Assembly (NCBI GenBank): GCA_030549775.1
Contig: CM060174.1
Coordinates: 92,582,132 to 92,646,131, forward strand
Length of the DNA stretch: 64,000 nucleotides
Direction of reading: 5' to 3'
From: Tamarix chinensis
Taxonomy: Eukaryota; Streptophyta; Magnoliopsida; Caryophyllales; Tamaricaceae
Below the pieces are notes generated by a model. That model saw only the letters and a list, made by a program, of their open reading frames with translations, ran no database searches and had not been told where the DNA came from. Both the position numbers and the translations under genes were made by a program. Below are positions 23,470-37,442 of the stretch, in pieces (the first letter of the stretch is position 1; every line of letters begins with the position of its first letter).

Positions 23470-26400
23470 TTACCAATTAAGTATGTTGTAGTATGGGAAT
23501 TGAATGATCATTCAATTAGTGGAACTTCCTTAAAGTCAATAGGGTCATCATCAACCACTTGTTATACACCATCTACAAAAGTGCATTATCTTACATAATT
23601 CATACTGAGTTAAACAACTTAAACTAGAGAAATAACACGCAACGCATAAGGTCACATGCAATAACTTAATGGTAATATGCAAGTTATGTGATAGTATACG
23701 ATATGACATGAGATAGCAATACGATAATATATGATCATATAATTAAACTTAGGTTCATATGATAAGGCATATTAACACATAAGAACACATGCAAACATAG
23801 CCATCAAAGGTGTAATGGCATATAATAAAATACGGCCATTACTAAAGGTCAAGATTATAATCAATCTAATTATTATATTTGGTTAAGTTATCACACCAAT
23901 TACTATTACTGGTAGAAACTTGACTAAAGATCTATAATAACTATTCTAGTATGCCAAAGGTGTTGACCCTAATTTGTCCACCCAAAAACATAACCAAGCC
24001 AACATAAACTATGACACTTAATCACTCAAGTATGTATACCTCTATAGGATCCAAGGCAACAATAGAGTAGAAAAATGCCTCTTCAAACCTCGTAAGATGC
24101 CCAAGATCACAAAAAAAATGACGCATAAGCAAAAAATCTAACTCGGGTAATTATCCCGAGTGATATAAAAACCGACTCTAGAATTTCCTCCATTTTGATT
24201 GATTAGTGCTTTATTTAAGTAATTAACCAACATATACCAAGGACCATATGGATATACTTAGTCAAACTTATTAAATTCCATTATTATCCACACACTTGAT
24301 CCATAAAAGATCAAGGTCCAAACAATGGCATACAAGGCCAGCACTATTCCTAGTGGCATAAAATCCCAATATTGGTACACGTAGCCTAAAAGCTTATCAT
24401 TCTATGCAATAAAGGATTAAACCAATTTATATCTGAGTGTTCATTAAAATTCAATTATTAATGTTAAAGGTCAACAATCAACAACAGCCAATAGTTGATC
24501 ATAAGTCAAAAAAAGGTTAAGAATCACACAAGAGGTCAAATATAAGGCTCAAAGACTTATCAAACTCATTATCACATAAAATGACCAAAATGTCCCAACG
24601 ATTACTATTCTCTTTTTAAGGATATAATGAAGTATATGTCATGCTAAGGGTCTTAAAAGGTCCACAATTAACCAATAATTTACATATATAAATATATTAA
24701 ATATTAATATTGGGTCATTTAGTTCCTAACTTTGTGAAATACCTAAAATACCCTTATTATGCTAAATTTAACTTTTAACTTAGAAATCCTAAGTCTGCTC
24801 ATCAAACACCACCCAAATGATATCCTTTCCATGCTTAACTTATTTTATCCACATATAAAACATATGAAACCCAAAATTTATAGAATTAAAGTGAAATAAC
24901 TAATGTGTCTTTGTATACCCTTAAATGCCTAAAAACTTCTAAAAACCACAAATTACTCTAAACAACTCCGAACCTTAACATATTAAGTATTAAATTTTAA
25001 TTAAAATACCTATTGAATATAATGATGCACCCAATAATAACAAAAATCCAGTGGAAAATATAGAAATGTCCTTAGCCGAGACCCGAGAGTATGCTCTACA
25101 ACCCTAAATTCATTCTATTTTCTTTTTAACCCAAATTCATTCCTATACTTTTATATACTGAAATACATACTTCAAAAAAAAAACAATAAGTATATAAAAT
25201 TCCCTAAGGCTAAATGTTCCTACAATGTTAAATAACTCATTCTTCAATCAAACTTCAAGATAAACACATTTACACTTGATAATAGATGAATTTTCATGTT
25301 TAAGAAAAAAAAAGGCATAACATAAGCATAGCATGAATTCATGGTCAAAATCTCAATTTTCATGAAAAGGGCATATTCCTCAAATAATTCATACAAAGGA
25401 TAATATAGATAAAATCATGAAATTAAATCATGCCCGCACCTTAAATATTTCCTAATGTCATTTTCTTAACTATTGACATCATGGTTGATATTAAAATAAA
25501 TAAAACATGTACCACATAAAAACTATTTTTGAATGTTAGATTATTTTACCTAAATTCCTAATTTATTAAGCAAAGAGAAAACCCAATCTAATCACCATCT
25601 ATTGAGGTGCTTTATCACCTTCACAAAAGAAGAACATTAGTTTAAGAAACTATTAACAAGAAAATGAAAGAAACAAAGAGAAAAAGGCTAACACCCTTAG
25701 CAAGACTACCTCCACCTAACACTAGGGCTCTGTTTGATTCTAATAAAGTTTTGAGAAAAGAAAATAAAAATAAAAATATTTTCTTTCAATTTTTTCTCAA
25801 AGAAAATCAAATAAGTAATATTTAATAATTTTATTCCTCACTCTTTTTCTATCTTACTATCTTATGTAAATCAAATACAAAAAATTATTTTCCTCTTCAT
25901 TTTCTTTTCTTTAAAACTTTCTAAGAACCAAATGGAGCATAAAACTTAACTCCCAACACTTGGATTAAGTGTTCAAGATCTAAATTAAATTGTTTTAGAA
26001 AGAAGATGAAGCAAAATAAGAGGAAGAAAAGATGAGGGGCTGGCGAATCGGGGATAAAATCAGCAAGGTTGGGGCAAGGTTTGGGGGCAATTAAGGGCAC
26101 AAAAACACGAGGAAATGATCGGTAATGGAACGGCTAATGTAGTTTGATATGTGTATATTAAACGAACCCAAAGGATTAGAAAAATATGAAGAAAATCAGA
26201 AAGGAACAGACCTGCCATACAGCAGCCGAGAGCAAGGAGAAGAGGGAAAGAAAATATGAGGAAAAACTTTGGCGATTCGGCAAATGAAAACTGCTAAACG
26301 TGGCAGCGTGAATAAGGGGAGGGGGGTTTGGGACCAAAATCTGGCTTGAACCAGCAGGTGACAAGAGAGAGTGTTGGGGGCGGTCACTGGTCAAGCCCAA

Positions 26401-26928
26401 GACAAACTACGGATGATAGGCATAGTGGTGAAGGTGTGTTTGGTGGAGAAAGTTGAGAGCTTGGATTTGGGCAAAAAGGTGGGATATCGCACGTCCAAGA
26501 GGCAAAAATCTGATTGTCAAATATTAAGGGGATGCCGACAGCCATGGGGAGGGGCAATGGTGTCTTTCATAATTTTTTATATAATTAATTACGTAGAAAT
26601 GAGATTAAATAGGGGAAACATAGAGAAAAATATCAAATAAATTATAAAAATTATATAAAAAAAAAGTAGGAACAAGCATGGAATAATTTTAGAAATTCAA
26701 ATATATAAAAAAATATTTAATATTAAAGTTGATTTGAAGCTCGAATAAATTTAAACAAATGAAAATGGTTAAAATCATCAAATTGCAAAAAAGAATTTTT
26801 CTACGATTTAATGATTTGGATGAAGTGAATGACATTTAAATTAAATGGAGTGGTTAGGAATATTAACGAGTAATAATCAATTCCTAATTATATAGGATAA
26901 TTAGGGTTTAAGAAGACAAAGTGTTACA
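23470..26928 (+). mobile_element. Long LTR, right end clear, left end not found
   Basis: The right end reads ACAAAGTGTTACA at 26916-26928, a decayed GGGGTGTTACA-type terminus. Internal landmarks match the 47642 LTR: a CTCGGGTAATTATCCCGAGTG block at 24152, the decayed counterpart of the GGGTAGTTACCCCTAAAGAG box; then GATTAGTGCTTTATTTAAG; then TGACCAAAATG at about 24580; and a G-rich block at 26030-26560. A MITE (25725-25938) is inserted. I found no TGTAACAC start; the left border given is only where the similarity fades. Confidence 0.55.
25725..25938. mobile_element. Tourist/PIF-like MITE, about 214 bp
   Basis: The left end GGGCTCTGTTTGATTCTAAT and right end (reverse complement) ATGCTCCATTTGGTTCTTAG form an imperfect inverted repeat that continues through AAAGTTTT and GAAAAGAAAA for about 40 bp. 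The GGGCTCTGTTTG start is typical of Tourist-like MITEs. The flanks CTA and TAA do not give a clean 3-bp TSD, so the ends may be a base or two off. Confidence 0.6.
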
Positions 26929-26933
26929 TATAA

Positions 26934-28637
26934 TTATTCTTATAAGCATGAAATATACATTAATTCAAAATAAATTTCTATTAGCACATCCTACCCTAAT
27001 ACCATATAACAATTGAGAAATTACATAGTATAAGTTCCCATAGGTTATACACATGATAGTATAAGTTTCCATAGTTTATATGCATGATATAGTAAAAGAA
27101 GAAAAAGCATGCATGAATTTATCATTGAAATGTATTAGTATCTATTTCTATAAAATACATATACATATAAAAACATGCATATGCTTGGACTACTTGTTTA
27201 AAAATTCACGAGGTCCTTAAATTATTAGAAAAGGTTGAGGTCCTTAAATTCTCAAAACTTGAAAGCTGATATCCTCGTAATATATTTAGCTTTTTTTTAA
27301 TCTACTATCATAACAAATAATATGCTATATTGTTACTCGCATAATACTACTTTATATGACCCCAAATACATTGGTACAATCAATAATATTATACAATAAA
27401 TTTTGTTTAGTTACCATAATGCTTTGCCTAATTTTATCTAGATACCATATACGCATTTCAATTTTATTTCATTTTTCACTTTATTACATCTTGCAATTTT
27501 TTTAGTTTTATACAACTAAAATGATAAATTTTTAAAATTTAAATAATTTTAAAATATAAATTAAAATAATTTTAATATATAAATACTTCTTCACAAATTA
27601 GAAGATTTTGTTTTTTTTTAGATTTTAATGTTGTTTATCTTTAAAGTAAAGTAGAAAATCCCAAAACAATAAAAATATAGTTAAGATAATATGTTTTTTC
27701 ACTTAAACTTAAAAAATTATATTAAAAATTATATCATTTTAGGCCTATAAAACCAAAAATAATAATAATATGGTATTAATTTGGGGGGGGGAATTAAAGG
27801 CACCTATAAAAGTGAGATTGATTAAAATACATGTTAACTAAATAAAATTGGGTCAAATGTCATGGTACTGAAGTAAAATGTATCCTATATTCTTATATTT
27901 AATGTTTGAAACAAAATAAAACTTCTTTCTAAAATATTCATTTTAGATCTATAGCTGGACTAAAATGAATCTTTTTTATATATACATTTATCGTTTATAA
28001 ACACACTATAATGTCATTTGGTGATTATATTATCTACATATTATCTCCGTATTATTGTTGATGTGACACATTATTTTTTTATAAAATTTTGAAATTGCCT
28101 CTATTTTTTTATCATAAGTTCTTATAAAGTAAATTTAAGCAAATTAATTAATGTTAAAATACATGTCCAAAAATATTGATATATTTCATTTTAGATCATA
28201 TCCAAATAAGATATTAATTTATCAAACGATACCTATATAAAGAATATAAAATACAAATGCATCCTTTTCACCTAGTTTACTAAGTAGAAAGAAAAAGAAA
28301 TGAGGGTGGCATATATTGTAATACTCTTAGGTTCTATTTTCCAGAGCTTATCATATCATATTTGATTTTATTAGCAAAAATTTAATGATAATAAAAGGTT
28401 TGTAAAATCAATGATGATGATGATAATCATAATAATAAAATTATTGATAAATAAATTCATAATACTAATAGAAAAACTATTATTTATGACATCAATAATG
28501 GTAATATAGTAGTAATAACTCATTGAAATTTCTCATTCCGATAAGATCAATAAAAATAAGTTAAAGAGAACATGACCTTACTTAAATGGGCCCAAATCAA
28601 TCATCTCATCAATTTCCTTTAGGAAATAAGTCCCGAC
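26934..28637. other. AT-rich non-coding spacer
   Basis: No gene, TIR pair or LTR end is seen. It includes A/T-rich homopolymer stretches, a run of nine G at about 27783-27791, and a short GATGATGATGAT motif near 28412. Confidence 0.55.
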
Positions 28638-28640
28638 TAA

Positions 28641-28879
28641 GGGCTTGTTTGGTATGGGAGTAATAGGGGTGGAAAAAATTTACTCCTATTTTGTATCTTT
28701 TATATTAAGTATTTAATAATAATAAATATATTTTTAATAAAATACCTACTTTAGATTAAATTAATATCTAAAATATATATTTATTAGAACAAGAATGTTT
28801 AATTTTAACTAGATTATGTAAGATATATAAAATATGTGGTAATTTTTGTGCCCCTATTACCCCCTAACCAAACAAGCAC
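28641..28879. mobile_element. Tourist/PIF-type MITE, 239 bp, TSD TAA
   Basis: The left terminus GGGCTTGTTTGGTATGGGAG and right terminus (reverse complement) GTGCTTGTTTGGTTAGGGGG share a long imperfect TIR that goes on through TAATAGGGG. TAA flanks both sides (28638-28640 and 28880-28882), the 3-bp TSD of PIF/Harbinger. The interior is AT-rich with no coding capacity, so mobility would depend on a PIF/Harbinger transposase. The Harbinger relic at 36-43.6 kb shows that this superfamily has been present. Confidence 0.88.
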
Positions 28880-29238
28880 TAAAGAGACATCTTTTCCCCA
28901 TGGAAAATTCCCAAGCCATGTGTTAGAGACATCCTCTACTATTTTCCTTGCGCATCTCTCTCTATATTTTTTTAAGTGATATTCTTTAATCTATAGAAGA
29001 TCATAGCTAATAAAAAAATTATAACAATAATGAATAATTAATTATCATTTAATGAATAACATAAAAAAATAATTAGTCATTTTAATAAATATTAATTAGT
29101 TAGTGATTAAAAAATTAAAATGACCTTGGTCCTTGAATTATAGTACTTGTTTTACTAGTAATAGTTAATTAATGTACTTTTGTGAACTTATGTCATGCGA
29201 GAAGCCCTAGAGCGTGTTGTTGCTTCTCGTCTACAATT

Positions 29239-32200
29239 AGATTTGTTGAAAAATTGAGCTGGCTCGGCTTGGCTCATTTATTTAACTTAACAAACCAAAT
29301 CAAAGTTTTTATTTTAGACTCATTTACTAAATAACCTAAGTCCAAACCCACATAAGCTCAGATCGCTAGCTCACAAATTAGCTTGATGAGGTAGCTTGGC
29401 TCATTAGCTTGCAAATCTGCTTTATTTGGTAGCGCAACTCGTTCTCAATATAAGTTATAAAAACCAAGCACTATGTTGTTAGATTTTTCAATACCCATTA
29501 TGTTAAAGCTTAACACTTCATCTTACCTTGGTTCTATTTAAAATTTAGCCTTTATGTTATTCTGTTTGACATAGACAATTTTTTTGATACAAAGCCATAC
29601 TAAGTACTAACTCTTCCTTCTCTTCTCTCTCGTCAATTATTACGTTAAGTCATCTTCGTCATCTCTCATAACTCAATCTCACTTCACTGTGCAGAATGCC
29701 AGATCATGTTCATTGTTATTTCTCCTCATCTAATCATCATCTTCTTCTTCTTCCTTTTCGGTCTATTGCTAATGTGTTATGTCGTCTATTTCTTTTTCCA
29801 TTCTCGTAAGGTCGTACTACTACTATGTTGTTTGTGTATGCATGTGTTGGCTATTGCGCCACTCATACTCTTCTTCTTCCATTAGCATACCATGGTATAA
29901 GTTGAATCCCTAAATCCATGTGTTTTTGTTTCAGCTTGTATAGCATATTGTTTTTCTTCTTCTTCTTCTTCTTCTTCTTCTTCTTCTTCTTCTTCTTCTT
30001 CTTCTTCTTCAATTCTCAATTTCTTATAACGTTGTGTGTGTGTAGTGTGTGGTGTGTGGTGTGCCTATGTTCTTGTCTACTTCTCGGTCGATAGTCTGCT
30101 CCTTGATTCTTATATGCTGTTTTTGATTTTATTTTATAACTTGCCATATTACTTAGTTGATACTCAATAGTCTACTCCTTCATTGAAGGAGAAGTAGGTG
30201 ATATGTTGTGTGTATTGTTGCCAATTTGTTGTGTGTATTGCTATTGATTACTGGTAGCTCCTCTTCTTTGCATAATATTAATTATGCCCTAAGTAATTTA
30301 CTACATTAAATGTCGTGTGTATTCTGTTTGGTAATTTATTGTGGTTTGTTTAGTAATTATATTTTGTGTATCGTCATTTGTCAATTTGCTTAAGTTTGAA
30401 GAATTGATTATGGTTTGTGGTCTATTTGGTAATGGTCCATGGAAAAATCTATGTGGCAATAGCTAAATTTAAGCATTAGAGTTGAAATGGTTGGCTTGGT
30501 GACTTGGATTTGGGAAGTTGTTTTTAAATCTGCCACTTTTTTACTATAATTGATTGATTCACTCATAATTATGAATTACTTTACTGTGAATATTTGGTGT
30601 ACTCAAGTTGTCTTTGAAATCTAATATACAAGAAAAAAAATAAGAGAAAATTACTCTCTCTTGATTATATTACTTTAAAAATAGTGGTAATTTGTTTTAA
30701 GTAACAGTAGTTAATCAATCAATTTATTTTTCTATTGCTGAAGAAGGAAAATAATATGATGTTTAGTAGAAGCTCATTAAAGAATGGAGGAAGCCCTTTT
30801 TGTACCACCTTTTTCTATATGTTTCTTAGTTTAAAACCAAGTATGTAAATGTTTAGAATATTGTTTAATTTATTTTTTCATGAGTCTGAGTGTTATGTAG
30901 CATTTAAAACAAAAATAACCTCAATGTAATGATTATTGGTGATTTATCATATATATGTCAGGTTGTTGGAATTTTGAAAATGTTTCGAAGCTCTTGTTGT
31001 TGCCGAAGAACTCAAGAAAACACTTAGTTAGTAGCTAGTAGCACATTTTCTTCTACATTGTTTTATTAATATATTTTTTTCAATTTTATGTTCTTAAAAT
31101 AATTAATAGCATTGTTATGATCTTGTACTTGTTCCAACAATATGTCAGGCATCATTGATACTTATGTTTATTTTTGTATTTAATGGATTTAAATGTTTTT
31201 TCCTTTTTCTTCTTAGGTGTTTTCATCAATAATAATGTTATCATTTTTTAATGATTATGTTATTTTATTTATACATATCAATACTCACTTGTGATTTTTA
31301 TTTTTATTTTTATTTTTACTTGTAATGTTGACCTTTGCTTCTTTTTTTTTATGTCAGTATTCTTTATCTTGTTATGAGGTTTTATTTCAAATAAAAAATA
31401 ATATAAAAAACCAAGATCTTATTTATTGATTTATTTAGTCTTAGGTGTTGTTTATGTTCCAAGTTGATGCTACCTTGTGTTTCTTTTTGTTGTACTTAGT
31501 CCAATCTTATAATTATGTCAAATTTGGTAACTTATACTTTTTCTTTTAAACAAGGATATACTTCTCCAATATCTTCACTATCTACTTTTTCAATAACAAG
31601 CCCAGTGGTAGATAAATCTAATATATTTGAAGTTCCTAGAGATGCTTTCATTGATGTCAGATAGAGCATCATTAGTTACAAACATTGTTGAAGTTCTCCT
31701 TTGCACGAGAAATTAGGTTCATTCAAAGAAAGGGCGGAAGAAGAAGCTATTGATACTCCATAATTTATGTTCTTTAAATATTATTATTTTTTGGCTTCAT
31801 TTCACACTTCATGGATTAAATTATAATCATATTGTTTTATTGTTGGCTTTCTCAATAAAAACATGCCACCACATATATTTTAAACGTGAAGACCATAGAT
31901 ACTCCATATCATGTTATATTTTGATAAAATTTCAGGTATATATCTAATAAATTTCTCAATTGCATGTTATGATGTATTAATTTTCCTATTTTATATTAAT
32001 TTAGGATAAGCTGACTCGATTTAAAATGATGTATCTTTTTTTATACACGTTATTCATTTGTAGTGAATCAATGGTTGTTTATTATGATGATGTTGGATGG
32101 ATTTTTTTGCATCGTAGCAGCATGTATGTATCTTAATTTTTTTTATTTCTCGATTTGGAATACTTGATTAAGTATCTAATTATCTTTCTCTTTTGTTGGT

Positions 32201-32820
32201 AGATTTTTAAGGTTGATAAATGTTATGGCTTGTTTAGATTTTGGACCAGAAGTTCTATGTTTTTGTGTAGGTGAAAATGTCGGATTAGGACTTAGTGTAA
32301 TTGTGCAAGACTATGAGTCTATGATTAGTTTATATTTTATTTCTAATGTATGGAAATTATTTTAAAGGTGATATTTTTTGTATTTCATTTATGTTTTGGA
32401 TATTTTGTGTGGATGGATCTTGATATTTTGGATATTATCATTATCATTAAGACAACATTTTATAGAAAGCTTCATAATTCTATATGTACTCGTTGCAGGT
32501 TTCATGATATTATGATGAACAAGTTTTTGTGTTGAGGAATATGTCTATTTATTAAGCAATTCACACACGACTTTATGTTAATTTTGACTACTAGCTATAG
32601 TTAAACAAGTTGAGCAACAAATCAAATTATGATAAATGAGTCAAATCAGTTTGTTACTTTAAAAAAATGTTAAACAAGATAGGTCAAGCCGACTTGTGAA
32701 CCTTATCGAGTTGGGCTTGTTTGGCTTGTTTTGAACTTGATCAAAGCTTGAGCCTAAAAAAATCTAAATAAGCCCAGCTTGAGCTAGGGATATTCGAGTT
32801 GGTTCGACTTATCAACAACC
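29239..32820. mobile_element. hAT-like element, 3.6 kb, 8-bp TSD
   Basis: The left edge AGATTTGTTGAAAAATTGAG and the reverse-complemented right edge GGTTGTTGATAAGTCGAACC share TTGTTGA-x-AA-x-T-x-GA with a 2-bp offset. The flanks CTACAATT (29231-29238) and CTACAAAT (32821-32828) match at 7/8, fitting a hAT TSD. Both ends have GGCTTGGCTCA / GAGCTTG-type motifs usual for one plant hAT group (TAGGGTTGTTCA ends). The interior holds a (TTC)19 tract and CT-rich leader-like sequence (29600-29780), then AT-rich sequence with only short ORFs. I recognise no transposase motif, so it is either a badly decayed or a non-autonomous copy. Confidence 0.6.
29954..30010. repeat. (TTC)19 microsatellite
   Basis: An uninterrupted TTC run of 57 bp lies inside the 29239 hAT-like element. 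GT-rich sequence follows at about 30032-30062. Confidence 0.95.
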
Positions 32821-32828
32821 CTACAAAT

Positions 32829-35316
32829 AACTTGTAGCAAATGTGTTATTCAGCTACTCTCCTAGAATGAGTAGAACCCAACAAACTCGCCTTATCCAAT
32901 TGTTTCCATCTTCCTACCAATACCATTAGTAAATAACGTAAAAAAGTAAACAAATTGATTACTAACTATTAATTATTACAAATTATTAATTAATAAATAC
33001 TAACTATTACTAATTGTCAATTGTAATGGAAAGTTAGCACTTGACAATTAATCAATAACTATATGTTATTTATTATTAACTTTCATTCTTTATAAGCTAG
33101 TAATTATTAGTTATTATTAAATATTATTCATATATATTATTAACCACTAACTATTAGTAATTTACATTCACTAAGATGATTTATTAACTAATAGTTATTA
33201 AATATTATTTATCAATTATTATTTTATTATTACTATGAATTATTATCTATTAAATTTTTTTGGTAATTATGAATAATTATTAACTATTAATTCTCATTAT
33301 TATTACTTCTCAATTTTAATTAATTGATAATAATAATTAGTTATTATTTATCAATTATTATTAAATAATAACTATTAGCTATAATTAGTTTCTATAAATT
33401 ATTATTCAGTAATTCTTATGACTTTTGATTATCAATTATCATTAATTATCAACCACTCATTATTATTATTTATTATTTGACTACATATGTTAACATACAT
33501 GGTTAAATACGAGCTATTAATAATAATAATATCCATTTACTAATTTTTACTAAAATTTAACTATCAACTGTTATTAATTATTATCAATTATTAAGAATTA
33601 AGTACTGGCTAATTTTGAAAGGCAGGGGGAAAGAAGCATCACCCGATCAACCAGCAGTCCACATGGTTTGCGCAACCTAAACTAGGGGGCATACACACAT
33701 GCCGAGCCACTTAGGAGATGGTTGATGCACGCATCACGCATCTCGATGTAGTATTTGGCTCTAATTCATTTATTTTGGGACAAAATATAGTAAATTCAAA
33801 AACAAAACATATATATATTTTTAAAAAAATCAAACAGATGCATATGAAGGTGGTCAATGATTTGTAGGCATAAATTATGTAAAATAACTATAGAATTAAA
33901 AAACAAAACCAAGTGAGATTTGCATTTCGAATTTAGTAATTTTTAAGAAAAAGATATAGAAATTATGTAATGAAACAATAAGATAATTCACATATTTGAT
34001 TTATAGATTGAATTTTTGTTTTTTCACTCAATAAGTGACTTGGAGGAAGAGAGGTAAGGTACTTTGAAGGAAGGGAAAAAGAGTGTTGGAAAAATAAGAA
34101 AGAAAACTATAAAAATTTAGATATAAAGGAGTGTCGACTTAGAACATTTACCATTGTAATGTACCTAAATTTAAAGCAACATTAAATGCTTCTAAACAAT
34201 TATAATACTAAAATGCTATCCAACTTTTTTTTAGTTTTTGATTTCTATTATTTTTTTAAATCAATAAAAAGATTAATTTCAAATTTCAATAATGATTTTA
34301 ATTTTAAATTAATATTAATAAAAATATTAATTTCAAAATTTAATTGATAAAAAATCAAAATTTTAAAACTAAATTAATATTAAAATTAATTTCAAAAACA
34401 AGAGTAATAATAAAATTAATTTTTAAAAATAAAAATGAATATATAATGGTGCTATTAACATTAATAATAATATTGTGTTTCAAATATTAACATTATTAAT
34501 AACAATAATACTTACTAACTTTATCAAAATAATTTTATTAATAACAATAATAATGCTAATACTTAATAATAGTTATAATACTTATAACAATAACAATAAC
34601 AACAATAATAAGGACAGACATTTTAGAAATAGTATTTTTGGAAAAGAGAGAGAATACTGTAAAGAGAGAGAAAGTAAATTATTACTAGAAATTTGTAGAT
34701 TTTCATTTTAGATAATTGATGTCTATACTATAAGTATAGATCTCGGTGTCTATTTTTCTTAAATTAAAAAATAATTTTTTGCCTACCAAAAATAATTTTT
34801 CATAAACAAATTAATTTATAGCTATAGGTCCTATTCGTAGATACCACATGGTGATTTTTTTCCATTTTGGTCTACCAGACTTTAAGTGTCTTGTAGCTCT
34901 ATGAAACATCGATGCTTTAGCAAATTTTTTGTGTGTGTGTATAGAGCCTCTGACTTTTTTCTGCTACCATAGAAAATATGAAGTAGTGAAGTCCCTTAGA
35001 ATACCATCTATTTGCTATTGTGAATAATATAGAAGGATTTAGCATTTACTATTTCTTGTATATAAAAATTTTGTTTGATCCGCTTTCTTTATTTTAATTT
35101 TTAATACTTTCATTTTCCCCCTAATATGTATATAAATTTATTTTATAATATAAAAATTATAATATTTTTTATCTTTTTTTGTCCTTATTTTGCCTCAATA
35201 AAGCATACGGTACAGGGAGTTGTAACATAAGATTTCAAATCCAATTAATAATATAATTTGGGTTCTACTTTATATGAGCATTAATGTACCACCTATCATA
35301 ACGCAAGTCCCATAAT
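32829..35316. other. AT-rich spacer with cryptic simple sequence
   Basis: From 32950 to 33600 the DNA is almost wholly ATTATTAA, TAACTATTA and AATTATTAAT permutations, a low-complexity cryptic repeat. 33610-33760 is a more complex island with no recognised content. 34230-34610 is again A/T-only, with AATAATA and AACAATAAC runs. No gene is supported; the small ORFs here are composition effects. Confidence 0.6.
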
Positions 35317-35319
35317 TTA

Positions 35320-35457
35320 GTACTTGTTTGGAACTGCTTATCAAAAATAGCTATTCAAGATAACTACTTATTTTTATAAAAAAAATTAACTAAAAAAATT
35401 ATAAACTAAATAATTATTTTGGATAATTACTTTACATAAATAGTTTCAAACAAACAT
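35320..35457. mobile_element. Short Tourist-like MITE, 138 bp, TSD TTA
   Basis: The left end GTACTTGTTTGGAACTGCTT and reverse-complemented right end ATGTTTGTTTGAAACTATTT match at about 14 of 20 positions, sharing TTGTTTGRAACT. TTA flanks at 35317-35319 and 35458-35460 fit a PIF/Harbinger 3-bp TSD. The interior is AT-rich. Confidence 0.65.
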
Positions 35458-36013
35458 TTAATTGAGAATGTGTTTAATGGAAGGAGGGAGGAATGCTTCC
35501 GAATCTATTTGAGGTCCTCGGATTTAAGGATAGAAATACATATGTACATAAACTACTTCAAATTTTAAGTTATCTCCAAAAATTAAGATATCTGAAATTG
35601 AAAATATAAGATGCATCGAGTCTCACACGAGTCAAAAGTTGTAGTGTGTCAAGCATAAACCCCACTCATATGCCGCACATCCTTAGGCTTGTGGCCATTA
35701 AGCGCCTAACACTCGACAACTTTTGTCTCTTGCACAACCTAACGCTAGTCATTTTACCACTTTTCGGTATATTTTTAGGTTGATTTTACCATTGGAGCTT
35801 ATGTGATTTGTTTTTAGAGAAAAAACTAGATGTTATTAATAACAATAATAATAATAAATCCTATAAATACATCATATTTTATCCAATAATTTTTACATCA
35901 TCTTTTCTACATTTTTAACATAAAGTTTTTCTACATTCTTAACATAAAAATATTATATTGTCTCCGAATATATTCATCTTCTTTATTTTTCTTCATTATT
36001 TCCATTTTAAAAA

Positions 36014-37252
36014 ATGGATCCTACTCAATTTAATTTTTTAAATATTTTAAATAATATAAATAATTCAAGTTCAAGAGAGCTTCTAAACCAAAATATCCAA
36101 AATTCTAATTTTAAAAATATCACAAATAATCATTATCCTCCAAATCTAAATTATTCAAATCTCCGAAATTTACAATATCCGCAAAATCCCAATTTTCAAG
36201 TATGCAATATTATCAAAAATTTTAATAACCATCATTCTTAAATGAGGTACATCACTCATTCAATCCAAATCTTCAATTCTTTCAACCTCCAAATATCACA
36301 CTTCCATGATCTAATTTTCCAAATATTTAAAATTTTCCACAACATGACTTCAATTCTCTTTTAGTTGCATATATCGGCGATTCTGAATTTTTAGAAAATT
36401 TTACACAGAATCAAGTTGAAGACGACACTCAGGTTGAATCTCTATGCGAGGTTGGAAGTCAATATTATAGTAAATGGACAAATAAAGAAAAATAAATCCT
36501 TTTTAGTGGATGGATACATTCTTTTGGAGTATTTAATTTAGGAAAACAGATAGAAATGTAAGGATTTGTGTAAAATAGTGATGACATACTTTAAATAATA
36601 TTGTGGTAGAGCACCAAAAAGAACTGTGAAGACAGTGATGAATTAATTTTCTTGTGATAATAAAGATGCTAATCGATTTATTGGTTGTTATATTCATGTT
36701 TGTCAACTTAAATAAAATGGAGTTGATGAGATAGATGTAATTAGGGATGCGCATAAATATGAATGAGGTATGATAGTCCGTTTAATAGTAAACACGTACG
36801 AAGAGTTGTGAAGAACCATAAAAAAATGGATGGTAAAGAATGAGGGTAGTGGGCAATGTTCTACATCAAAGCATCCAAAAGGTTTCAAAGTCAATTGTGT
36901 ATATTGATTTATATACCCATGATGCTTCAGAAACTAAAGTTCCATTGGCACGACTTGTAGGCTAAAAAGAATCAAAGTAAAAGGCAGGGAAAAGGGCAAA
37001 ATAAAGTAGCCAATTTGAAGGTAGAGTTCAAATATCAGCGGACTTCTGGAAATTGGTGAGAAATAAATATGATATTAGAGAAAATAGTAGTAAATAAGGA
37101 GAAGGATAGGGCAGAATGAAGGTAGTTGAAGGAAAAAAGAATTAGATATAGCTATAATTTTTCATGACATATCTAATATGACTGACATATAAAAAGAAGA
37201 TTATCATATATTATATGCAGCAATTACGAGAAGGATGATGGAGAATCCTTAA
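36014..37252 (+). pseudogene. PIF/Harbinger ORF1 (Myb/trihelix-like DNA-binding protein), degraded
   Basis: The start at 36014 gives MDPTQFNFLN followed by an Asn-rich stretch, as is usual for plant Harbinger ORF1 (often annotated glutathione S-transferase T3-like). Further on, QYYSKWTNKEK (about 36460-36495) matches the WTxxED start of the DNA-binding region. NKDANRFIGCY sits where the cofactor domain lies. The Ser-rich GSGQCSTSKHPKGF and the Arg/Lys-rich tail (36960-37000) match the SS...RPxGxKxAKRKGK segment. It ends near ITRRMMENP at 37225-37252. Several in-frame stops and shifts make it non-functional. In this superfamily ORF1 helps the transposase bind the element ends, and the ORF2 remnant follows on the same strand. 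Confidence 0.72.
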
Positions 37253-37442
37253 TTCTATTTTGTCTTTTATCACATTTTTTGATAGTATAATATTGTTGTA
37301 ATGTATTGTTTAAATGATGTGTAGTTTTTCTTCTTAATTCTATTTTCTTAGTTATCATATTTGATTATGTAATGTTGTATAAATATATTATTTAACTAAT
37401 GTTTAATTATTTTCTTAATTCTACTATGAAAATGTATCATTT

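Noticed and set aside
34475..34711. Ile/Asn-rich ORF
   Set aside because: It translates AATAATA/AACAATAAC low-complexity DNA.
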